Source of the DNA: Actinomycetes bacterium | GTDB taxonomy: Bacteria > Actinomycetota > Acidimicrobiia > Acidimicrobiales > RAAP-2 | DNA: 12,449 bases | Direction of reading: 5' to 3' | Assembly (NCBI GenBank): GCA_021849435.1 | Contig: JAJZSX010000032.1 | Location: forward strand, 1-12,449 | In this document: one piece after another, positions 6,524-12,449 of the stretch | Position numbering within the stretch: position 1 is the first letter of the stretch | How the letters are laid out: the number at the start of each line of letters is the position of its first letter | Position numbers and translations under genes: made by a program | The notes under the pieces: generated by a model | Told to the model about the DNA's origin: nothing | Seen by the model: only the letters and a program-made list of their open reading frames with translations | The model's database searches: none

Positions 6524-9016
6524 CTAGGTAGCAGACAACGGTTCAACCGTCAACCAGACCACGGCTGGATGCTGAGGTGAACCCGGACCCGTGAGCACGA
6601 ACCACGGCGGCGATGGCGGGTACTTAGGATTCGCGTTGCGCATACCTTGGTGCAGCACTCTGATATTTGCGCCCGACACCGACATATGGAGTACGTACCT
6701 CGGCCAGAGACGCTGGTCCTTGAAGTACACCGAATAGCCAACGACGTGGCTCGCCGTACAGGGAAGGGTCGATGGGCAGACCTGCACATCACGTATCAGT
6801 CCGGAACGAACCACTCGAGTCACCCCGGAGTAGAGGTCAAAGAGCTGTCGCGCAAACGTGGCGGGATGCACACGAAGCATGATGGAGACGCTGGCGCCCT
6901 TGGGAGATGGCACCGTCGTCGTACTCACTGCCGACGACTCACTCAACGTGCCTCGGAGCACACCTTCGCCGAAGGTGGAGACGTAGAGCGTGTTAGCGCT
7001 CGTCCAGTCGATTCCGGTAGCGATGATCGGCACCATGTTCCCTTGCACTGACTGCCATCCATCACCCGATTGAGAAATGTACGTGCCAGCGCTCGTGCCA
7101 ATCGCGACCACAGAGGAATGCGGCGCGAATTCGATAGCTGAGACGAACGAGTACTGCGTGTCCCAGTAGTTTCGAATACCCGCATTGTCCAAAACGAAAG
7201 AGTGTCCACCGTCCGTGCTCTTCCACACGCCACCATTGCCTCCGGGGAGAGGTATACCGCCCGCAAGGACGATCGACGGGTTAAGCGGATCGTAGGCCAT
7301 CACGTCAATGGGTCCATTGGCGGCCGGCACAGCAGATTGATGCCACGTGGAGCCTCCGTCCGTCGTGTACTCGATCGAAGTGTTTGACGTGCAACAGTCG
7401 CTTATCAACATGTCCTCGCTATTGGTCGGATCGATGGCGATGCCCTGCGCTTCGATGTTCCACGATGTTTTCGTCCACGTACGGCCCCAATCGGTGCTGC
7501 GATACACACCGCTGGTGTTCCCGGTATAGAGCGTCGATGGATTGGACGGGTCAACGGCGAATTGTCCCGAAGCACCGGTGTCCAACGTGTCACACGGCCC
7601 GGCTGGCAGTCCCGTCGTTGGGCTGAACGAACGTCCGCCGTCACTTGAGACCGACAAACCACTCGACGTACACGCGTAGGCGTACGAGCTGTTACCAGGA
7701 TTGAAAAGAACGGTGCCGTTCTCGCCTGACCCGGGAATGGGAGTGGTCCACGTCGCACCACCGTCGTAGCTGGCATAGGCGCTGAAGTCCTGTAGTGACG
7801 CCAGAATGGTGGAGCCGCTCACGGCGACACCAGTCGTCAGCGAGCTCGTCACACCGGTTGAGAGGCTACGCCACGTGGAACCTGCATCCGTTGTCTCGTA
7901 AAGACCTTGATCACTACCGAGAACATAGGTATTGGGGGCACCCGGCCAGGTAAAGGCGGCGCGATTGTCCCACGGCGCGTTAAGGCTACGCCAGGTCATA
8001 CCCTCATCGGTGCTGACACAGCTTCCGCCTTCACCGGCGATGACCAGCACACCAGCCGCCGCGGTCACGCCCTGGGCGCGGTAACCGCATACCGCACCCA
8101 ACGAAAGACTCGTCCACGTCTTACCACCATCGGTAGTTCGCAACAGAGACGTCGCACTCGAATACGGCCACTCGACGGCGTAGGCGAGATTAGCGTTGGA
8201 AGGATCCACCGCGAGGGACCAAACCGTGGCGGCGCTCGGTGGCGAGTAGGTCGAGATCACATCCGCTCCGAGCCTTTCGATACGACCATCTTGCAGCCCG
8301 ACGTACGTCGATGGTCCGTTCTCGGCGAGCGCCCGAACGGCGGAATCAAACGTCTCATACATTGACCACGACTGGCCGCTATCACTGCTCGCGAGAAGAC
8401 CATACGCGGTTGATGCCGTGATGTCTTGGCCCGTGCCAACGAATCCCGTTACGGCGTTGATTCTGTAACGAAGACTCCATGACGTTCCACCATTGATCGA
8501 CCGATAGATGCCGTTGGTCCACGTGCCCGCCAATACGATCGACGGATTGCGTGGATCTAGCCACAGAGCGCTAACCATCGGATCACCAAGTCCTTGGTCA
8601 ACTTGCGTCCACGATGTTCCTCCGTCAGTGGACTTGTAGATCCCAGATTCGGCGAAGGGCCCCTGAAACCCCGGACCGACTCCACCACCGACGTACATGA
8701 TCGATGGGTCTGCGGGGTCAAGTGCGAAGACGTTCGCCTTTCCCGCTGCGGTAACGCCAGTCCCAATGGAAGACGGACCGATGCTCTGCCACGCCACCGA
8801 GTACGTACCGCTGCCGTGGGCCTGTAGTTGGAGCGACGCCTGATGGTTTGGATAAGACAGCGCCGCGAAGGGAGTCGCCGCCACGAGTGCAATGACGGTC
8901 AGGGGGGTCAGAGACCGGTGCTGTCTAACGCCTCGAGACCACAACTTCGTAAGGGTTTCGTAGGAATTCGCCCGAGAAGCCGGTCCCCAGCCACCTAACA
9001 ATTGTCGGAGATTCAT
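6524..9016 (-). CDS. large secreted or membrane-anchored Asp-box (BNR) beta-propeller protein
   Basis: The ATG at 9016 is chosen because AGGGGGTG lies five bases upstream; the frame extends 49 codons further but that part is not protein-like. The 830-residue product has a basic N-terminus, then a hydrophobic stretch (36-54) that should act as signal peptide or anchor. Eleven Asp-boxes (S/T-x-D/N-x-G-x-[ST]-[WF]) start at residues 129, 173, 210, 294, 335, 375, 416, 457, 507, 551 and 600, with a twelfth degenerate copy near 648. Such repeats cap blades of sialidase- or Vps10-like propellers, here probably two propellers. They are structural; no sialidase arginine triad or catalytic set is evident. 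Residues 700-830 form a separate C-terminal domain I do not recognise, with Cys747 and Cys753. The protein is probably extracytoplasmic and may bind glycans or proteins. It stands alone, with its promoter between it and the IS end. Confidence 0.88.
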   Translation of the reverse strand: MNLRQLLGGWGPASRANSYETLTKLWSRGVRQHRSLTPLTVIALVAATPFAALSYPNHQASLQLQAHGSGTYSVAWQSIGPSSIGTGVTAAGKANVFALDPADPSIMYVGGGVGPGFQGPFAESGIYKSTDGGTSWTQVDQGLGDPMVSALWLDPRNPSIVLAGTWTNGIYRSINGGTSWSLRYRINAVTGFVGTGQDITASTAYGLLASSDSGQSWSMYETFDSAVRALAENGPSTYVGLQDGRIERLGADVISTYSPPSAATVWSLAVDPSNANLAYAVEWPYSSATSLLRTTDGGKTWTSLSLGAVCGYRAQGVTAAAGVLVIAGEGGSCVSTDEGMTWRSLNAPWDNRAAFTWPGAPNTYVLGSDQGLYETTDAGSTWRSLSTGVTSSLTTGVAVSGSTILASLQDFSAYASYDGGATWTTPIPGSGENGTVLFNPGNSSYAYACTSSGLSVSSDGGRSFSPTTGLPAGPCDTLDTGASGQFAVDPSNPSTLYTGNTSGVYRSTDWGRTWTKTSWNIEAQGIAIDPTNSEDMLISDCCTSNTSIEYTTDGGSTWHQSAVPAANGPIDVMAYDPLNPSIVLAGGIPLPGGNGGVWKSTDGGHSFVLDNAGIRNYWDTQYSFVSAIEFAPHSSVVAIGTSAGTYISQSGDGWQSVQGNMVPIIATGIDWTSANTLYVSTFGEGVLRGTLSESSAVSTTTVPSPKGASVSIMLRVHPATFARQLFDLYSGVTRVVRSGLIRDVQVCPSTLPCTASHVVGYSVYFKDQRLWPRYVLHMSVSGANIRVLHQGMRNANPKYPPSPPWFVLTGPGSPQHPAVVWLTVEPLSAT

Positions 9017-9061
9017 AGAAACACCCCCTGACGCGCCATCACATTGACAAGCGTTAGTCGT

Positions 9062-9067
9062 ACTATA
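9062..9067 (-). promoter_or_regulatory. possible -10 box of the Asp-box gene
   Basis: TATAGT on the minus strand lies 45 bases before the ATG at 9016 and matches the -10 consensus at five of six positions. No clear -35 element was found 16-18 bp upstream, so it may need an activator or may not be used. Confidence 0.3.
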
Positions 9068-9147
9068 CGCACGGCCCGAAACACGTCGTAGTGATGTACA
9101 AACGAAGAGCGAACATTCCAGTGTCCACAGGTAGTTCCGCGTCGATA

Positions 9148-9163
9148 ATGGGCGGACGCCCAT
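9148..9163. repeat. perfect 16-bp palindrome with 7-bp arms
   Basis: ATGGGCG, a 2-base centre and CGCCCAT form a perfect inverted repeat in the 168-bp space between the Asp-box gene start and the IS end. It lies about 80 bp upstream of the possible -10 box, where an activator could bind. It might equally be a short hairpin of no function. No T-run follows. Confidence 0.45.
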
Positions 9164-9184
9164 CCCTCAGTCACTCGCTTGACT

Positions 9185-9200
9185 GGCGCTTCGGAAATTA
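9185..9200. repeat. predicted terminal inverted repeat of the IS
   Basis: The sequence begins G-G-C-G-C-T-T-C-G-G-A-A-A-T and differs at one position from the GGCTCTTCG start I recall for ISL3 relatives. The transposase TAA (minus strand, 9200-9198) is within it, as is common in the family. The partner repeat is outside the window, so the boundary cannot be confirmed here. Confidence 0.4.
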
Positions 9201-9732
9201 ACGGGGTGCGATGGTAGCGAGTAGGTCCCAGTTGGGCTTGCCGGCGTAGAGCAGGGCGCGGACTCGGTAGTTGCGGAACCGTCGAAAGCCAAGGGCCGAC
9301 CCGCTTCACCCTTTTGACCAGACCGTTGACCGCTTCGGTCGGCCCGTTCGAGAAGTGGGCCTGATGCCAGGCGATGATCTGTTCGCGCCAGCGCTTGAGG
9401 GTTCGTCCCAGTGAACGGACCTCGACGGGCCACGAGGGATCGTTCATGTCGCGGATCAACTCGTCGATGAACACACCGGCGAGCTCGTAGTCCGGAACGG
9501 TGTAGAGCTCTCGAACGGCTTCCTTGGCGTTGTAACAGGCGGTCACTGCCCCGCGAGGGTCGCCGGCTCGCAACAGTCCCATCACCTTCTCGTGGCTCTT
9601 CTCGTTGAGTCGTTCAGCGGCCATGGTGAGAAGTCGCCTCGCGCGGTAGAGGGGGTCGAGTTTGTGACCGCGATGTCCGAACAGTTCGTTCTGCACCCGT
9701 CGTCGGCACTCGTCGAGCTTCTGATTGGCGAG
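9198..9732 (-). pseudogene. ISL3 transposase, 3' exon, with a +1 frameshift
   Basis: The exon begins L-A-N-Q-K-L-D-E-C-R-R-R-V-Q-N-E, a family-conserved run that continues directly from the 5' exon ending at 11894. It includes the third catalytic acid of the DDE triad, Glu in S-N-G-P-T-E-A-V-N. After K-R-V-K-R-V-G (about 9291-9298) the conserved end (L-G-F-R-R-F-R-N-Y-R-V-R-A-L-L-Y-A-G-K-P-N-W-D-L-L) lies in another frame, reached by skipping one base in the GGCCCTT stretch; it stops at TAA 9200-9198. The length of 535 nt (3n+1) agrees with a one-base insertion. Without correction the frame runs on past the IS end to about 9013. A sequencing error in the C-run or programmed frameshifting are alternatives, though no slippery heptamer plus structure stands out. 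Confidence 0.85.
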
Positions 9733-9793
9733 GTGGGATCGGACCAGGGCGCGGTTCCTGTCTCTCAACAAGCCCGTCTCCCCAGTCCGTCCC
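9733..9793 (-). ncRNA. group II intron domain VI with branch-point adenosine
   Basis: GGGA (9793-9790) pairs with TCCC (9738-9735), and CGGACT (9789-9784) pairs with GGTCCG (9745-9740), leaving one unpaired A at 9739. That bulged A is seven bases from the 3' splice site, the usual lariat branch position. An inner CTTGT/ACAGG stem closes the tip. Two bases separate domain VI from domain V. Confidence 0.85.
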
Positions 9794-9795
9794 CC

Positions 9796-9829
9796 GAACC
9801 GGACGTGCGACTTCCACCGCATCCGGCTC
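9796..9829 (-). ncRNA. group II intron domain V (catalytic hairpin)
   Basis: This 34-nt hairpin runs from GAGCCGG to CCGGTTC and has the AGC catalytic triad at the base, the two-base bulge region after G-C-A, and a tetraloop. Relative to the common bacterial form, one stem pair is changed with compensation (G-C in place of U-A), and the tetraloop is GGAA rather than GAAA, still of GNRA type. This is the catalytic metal-binding core. It begins 22 nt after the intron protein stop codon. Confidence 0.93.
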
Positions 9830-9851
9830 TCCACAAGACCGTGCCGCTGAA

Positions 9852-11285
9852 CTACTCGACTGCTCCTTCTGTCCCCACCCATGGCGAAGGGATCACCGCA
9901 CCGCGGTAGCGGTAGCGGGTCACCGGCACTGCTCGACAATCGAACAGTGCCATGCCATCGTGCTCGGGCCACCAGGCGTTCGCCAGGTAGTGCCGTCGCA
10001 ACCACCCCCAGTTGGCGCGGCGGTGTTTGCGGCGCAACCAATGCACGACCCGCAACCAGGTGAACTGGTGCAGGTAGGCAAAGGTGTCCGCGGACACGCC
10101 GTGTCGGAAGTAGTTCGTCCAACCTCTCAGTACGCCGTTGATCTGGCGCAAGAGGTCAGAGAGTGGGTTGTTCGTTCCCTGTTTGGTGATCGCCTTGACC
10201 TTGGCCATGATTGAAGAGAGTGACTTCCTCGACGGCCAGGTGTAGACGAACGCTTTGTTCGACCCTCTCTTGACTTGTCGCCGGATGCGAAAACCGAGAA
10301 AGTCAAACCCCTCGTCGATGTGGCACACACTCGTCTTCTCCTCGTTGAGCGAAAGTCCCACCGTTGAGAGCACTGCCTCGACACCGCTGCGCAAGCCTTC
10401 GGCGTGCGCCTTGGTGCCGTGCACCAAAATCACGAAGTCGTCAGCGTAACGAACCAGTCGGTACGTGGCCTCTCCGTGACTTCGCCGTGTGGCGCGCTGC
10501 GTGCGCGTGGCCATGTCACGCTCCCAGGCTTCAACGAAATGTTCGTCGAGCACCGAGAGGGCGATATTGGCCAACAACGGCGAGAGGATGCCACCTTGGG
10601 GAGTACCGCTCTTGGTGTCCCTGGTCACGCCGTCCTCGGAGAGGACACCCGCGTGCAAGAACGCCTTCACCAGTCCCACGACGCGCTTGTCAGCGACGCG
10701 ACGTCGCACTCGGTCCATAAGGGCCGTGTGATCGATCTCGTCGAAACACGCCGTGATGTCACCTTCGAGCACCCAGGTGTAGCCCTGGGTGGCGAACATG
10801 TGAATCTCGGCAATCGCGTCGTGAGCCCGGCGACGAGGGCGGAAGCCGTAACTACACGGCTTGAAGTCCGCCTCGAAGATCGGTTCGAGGACCAGTTTGA
10901 GACTGGCTTGGACGATGCGGTCCGTGGCGGTGGGAATGCCCAGGCGACGCAGTTTGCCGTTCGCCTTGGGGATCATCCGCTCGCGCACGGCCAGCGGAGC
11001 GAACCGGTTCGCCTTGAGATCATCTCGCAGCGTGAACAGGATCGCTTCCGCGAACGAGTCGAGGTCGCGCGGTTGCACGCCGTCGACACCGGCCGATCGT
11101 GCCCCTCGATTCGACCGCACCCGCGACCACGCCACCGTGAGGAAGGCGGGATCGCAGACGAGGTTGAACAGGTCACTGAACTGACGTTGGGGGCCGTCAG
11201 TCGCCCATTGGTGCAGTTTGGTCTGAATTCCCAGTACCCGGGCCGACGCTTCTGCGAGCGTTGGCCACGATGCGTCGGTGTTCAC
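9852..11285 (-). CDS. ltrA: group II intron reverse transcriptase/maturase (LtrA-like)
   Basis: The 477-residue protein helps fold and splice its intron and copies it into DNA during retrohoming. Reverse transcriptase motifs are present in order: R-x-x-x-I-P-K-x-x-G-K-x-R-x-L-G-I-P (101-118), S-Y-G-F-R-P (145-150), the first catalytic Asp in E-G-D-I (Asp176), G-T-P-Q-G-G-x-x-S-P-L-L-A-N (227-240) and Y-A-D-D (280-283). The thumb/maturase X domain covers about 328-425, including F-D-F-L-G-F and G-W-T-N-Y-F. The C-terminus ends R-Y-R-Y-R-G-A-x-I-P-S-P-W and has no H-N-H cysteine/histidine endonuclease module. The GTG at 11285 is supported by AGGAGG six bases upstream. All catalytic residues are intact. 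The ltrA symbol is used in its generic sense; I cannot assign the subclass with confidence. Confidence 0.95.
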   Translation of the reverse strand: MNTDASWPTLAEASARVLGIQTKLHQWATDGPQRQFSDLFNLVCDPAFLTVAWSRVRSNRGARSAGVDGVQPRDLDSFAEAILFTLRDDLKANRFAPLAVRERMIPKANGKLRRLGIPTATDRIVQASLKLVLEPIFEADFKPCSYGFRPRRRAHDAIAEIHMFATQGYTWVLEGDITACFDEIDHTALMDRVRRRVADKRVVGLVKAFLHAGVLSEDGVTRDTKSGTPQGGILSPLLANIALSVLDEHFVEAWERDMATRTQRATRRSHGEATYRLVRYADDFVILVHGTKAHAEGLRSGVEAVLSTVGLSLNEEKTSVCHIDEGFDFLGFRIRRQVKRGSNKAFVYTWPSRKSLSSIMAKVKAITKQGTNNPLSDLLRQINGVLRGWTNYFRHGVSADTFAYLHQFTWLRVVHWLRRKHRRANWGWLRRHYLANAWWPEHDGMALFDCRAVPVTRYRYRGAVIPSPWVGTEGAVE

Positions 11286-11893
11286 CGGCGACCTCCTAGC
11301 GTGTCAGTACTTCTCCTGCGGTCCTGCTGGATCCCTTCGCCATGTGACCGGCTTTCCCAGCCTCGGACTACTACGGATCCTCCGCCCCGTTTCGGCGTCA
11401 TCAGTCGACGATGGACCTGCCCGTCTTCGTGCGGGCAGCACGAAGGGAGGGGCGACGTCGAGACGGTTCCCACGTTCACTGCGTTCCGGTTGACAGGATC
11501 GGTGTCCAGCTCTGCTGCTGCGGCCTCGCCACGACTACGCCGCAGGCTTTCGTCGTGGCCTCGTAGTCGACATGAATAACCGACGTTCGAGTTATGCCCG
11601 CTGGTCGCCCAGGGACAATGCGCACCGCGGCCCAACCCATATCCACCAGGTTGGAGTTGGTTCCACGCTTAAGCAGGTTCAACCACTGATTCACTTTCGT
11701 TACACCTCTCTGTCTTGTTCGCCGGACCCGAGCCGTCTGGCAGTGCCGACTCGTCCCGTCTTTGTCAGGGCTGCTTCCCGCCCTCGCGAGCATCTCCTCG
11801 CTCAGACTGCCCTCAACTTCACCGGACTGCTGCGACAGTCCGGCGGGGTGGGTCTCTCACCCGCCCCCGGTAACGCAGCGCCTCGTGGCGCAC
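11286..11893 (-). ncRNA. group II intron 5' ribozyme region (domains I-III and start of IV)
   Basis: This 608-nt untranslated part begins with the 5' splice-site sequence GTGCGCC and is rich in strong helices. These include GCGCC/GGCGC right after the 5' end, GGGTG/CACCC near 11848-11865, a perfect 8-bp CCGGACTG/CAGTCCGG stem with a 6-base loop (11822-11843), and CTGCCCG/CGGGCAG (11417-11438). The intron protein Shine-Dalgarno (11292-11297) is at its end. Individual domains I-III were not resolved by eye. Confidence 0.8.
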
Positions 11894-12449
11894 CTTCACG
11901 ACGTGGAAGGGGTCGGCTATCTGAGTCGCCCAGGGCAACGCCTCGGTGAAGACCTTGCGGTAGGGGCCCGAGAGGTCGAGCGTGGCGTAGGAAACGCGCA
12001 AGCGCCAGTCACAGGTGCGTTTCTCTATCCAGTTGGTCGGTGCGTGGCTGTCTCGACCAGGCACGACGTCGAGCAGTTGGCCACTGCCCACGTCCACGAT
12101 CTGGGTGGAGAAGTGCTGGCGTCGGTAGGGGCCCTCGCGCACGAAGAGCGTCTCGTCGAGCCCCAGCGCCGCCACGAGTCCGAAGCGGTGCTCGTCGTCG
12201 TCAACGAGGGCTTCGCCGTAGCGAAGGAGGGTGTCGTTGATCGTGTGCCAGTCACAGCCGAGTTCCTCGGCGACTTCAGCGACGCTGCGCCCGTACTTGC
12301 CGATCTGAGTGGTCAGCCAACGGCCGGCCCGGTCGGTGACGAGGTGTCGGGGAAAGGCGATGCGGGTGTCGACCTCACTCCACGAACCCTTAGGGCAGTC
12401 GGCATCGGGACAGAAGAAGCGTCGCTTGTGCCACACCACACGCGTCGGT
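11894..12449 (-). pseudogene. ISL3-family transposase, 5' exon (N-terminus outside window)
   Basis: The open frame starts from the window edge (P-T-R-V-V-W-H-K-R-R-F-F-C-P) and gives 185 residues to the 5' splice site. It has the tail of the family zinc finger (C-P-D-A-D-C), a helix-turn-helix-like segment (S-V-A-E-V-A-E-E-L-G-C-D-W-H-T-I-N-D), the first catalytic Asp in A-L-G-L-D-E-T-L-F-V, and the second in A-T-L-D-L-S-G-P-Y. The exon ends I-A-D-P-F-H-V-V-K at 11894; without splicing the frame continues about 25 non-conserved codons into the intron and stops. Spliced exons would give about 362 residues plus a missing N-terminus, consistent with the usual 400-450 aa. I mark it as part of a pseudogene because of the frameshift in the 3' exon. 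Confidence 0.9.

Larger units (their letters stand above)
9733..11893 (-). mobile_element. complete group II intron inserted in the ISL3 transposase
   Basis: The intron is 2161 nt long and starts GTGCGCC (5' base at 11893), matching the group II GUGYG start. It ends CCCAC (last base 9733), matching the AY end. Removing it joins F-H-V-V-K to L-A-N-Q-K-L-D-E in phase 0, the uninterrupted ISL3 sequence. In order it carries a 608-nt structured 5' region, an intact reverse transcriptase/maturase gene in domain IV, a canonical domain V and a domain VI with a bulged A. It is on the coding strand of the transposase, so it can be spliced from that mRNA. The only segment in the 5' region that I found able to pair with all six last exon bases (GTGAAG) is CTTCGT at 11440-11445, using two G-U pairs; it also pairs within a local hairpin, so EBS1 remains unassigned. 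Confidence 0.95.
9185..12449 (-). mobile_element. ISL3-family insertion sequence, interrupted by a group II intron; right part outside window
   Basis: The two transposase parts (11894-12449 and 9198-9732) join to an ISL3-family (IS204/IS1001/IS1096/IS1165) transposase. The left end is placed at about 9185, where G-G-C-G-C-T-T-C-G-G-A-A-A-T resembles the GGCTCTTCG-type inverted repeats of the family and lies 13 bp outside the transposase stop codon. The other inverted repeat and the 5' end of the transposase lie beyond the window. If the end is right, GCTTGACT (9177-9184) is the candidate 8-bp target duplication. The element is probably immobile because its transposase carries a frameshift. 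Confidence 0.75.

Noticed and set aside
6524..9016. Sialidase identity for the Asp-box protein
   Set aside because: Asp-boxes are structural repeats found in many propellers; the FRIP-type arginine motif and catalytic set of sialidases were not found.
9013..10122. A 369-codon minus-strand frame covering the intron 3' end, transposase 3' exon and the Asp-box upstream region
   Set aside because: It is read-through of three unrelated segments: intron domains V/VI and part of the maturase in another frame, the 3' exon, and out-of-frame sequence after the frameshift. Only the 9732 to about 9298 part is protein-like.
10404..11579. A 391-codon plus-strand frame opposite the intron protein
   Set aside because: It is antisense to an intact reverse transcriptase with all motifs and has no recognisable domain; it is a GC-rich shadow frame.

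Overview
The window looks like chromosomal DNA from a high-GC Gram-positive bacterium (Actinomycetota). Grounds are the strong G/C bias at third codon positions, frequent GTG starts, two starts with a leaderless-type arrangement (TAnnnT, six bases, GTG), and transposase and intron proteins of types common in actinobacteria. An acidimicrobial host is only a guess. No rRNA, tRNA or CRISPR array was seen.

Region 1 (1-5902) is ordinary chromosome. A DHA2-type drug-exporter gene enters from the left edge and is followed, probably in one operon, by a small universal stress protein. Facing them is a second DHA2 exporter, with a MarR-family repressor gene upstream on the same strand. The MarR gene is divergent from a dienelactone-hydrolase-family gene. 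The 59-bp gap between these two holds a clear dyad, a likely MarR operator overlapping a predicted MarR -10 box. This suggests a self-regulated exporter/hydrolase module that may respond to a small aromatic or lactone-like compound. An unrecognised 110-aa gene with a leaderless-type start and a DUF1810 gene follow, converging on each other.

Region 2 (5903-9184) holds a roughly 620-bp gap with little coding evidence, apart from a perfect 9-bp hairpin and a possible 27-43 aa membrane peptide. Next comes one large minus-strand gene for an exported or membrane-anchored beta-propeller protein with eleven Asp-box (BNR) repeats and a C-terminal domain I do not recognise.

Region 3 (about 9185 to the right edge) is a nested mobile element. 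An ISL3-family insertion sequence, truncated by the window end, is interrupted by a complete 2161-bp group II intron on the same strand. The intron carries its own reverse transcriptase/maturase. It can be bounded to the base: it begins GTGCG and ends in AC, has a canonical 34-nt domain V, and its domain VI has a single bulged A seven bases from the 3' splice site. Removing it rejoins the transposase in frame at a family-conserved stretch. Downstream of the splice junction the transposase has a single-base frameshift, so the IS appears dead even after splicing, while the intron looks intact.

I do not see a clearly new multi-gene system. The best leads are the nested intron-in-IS arrangement, the MarR operator with its divergent hydrolase, and the large Asp-box surface protein.
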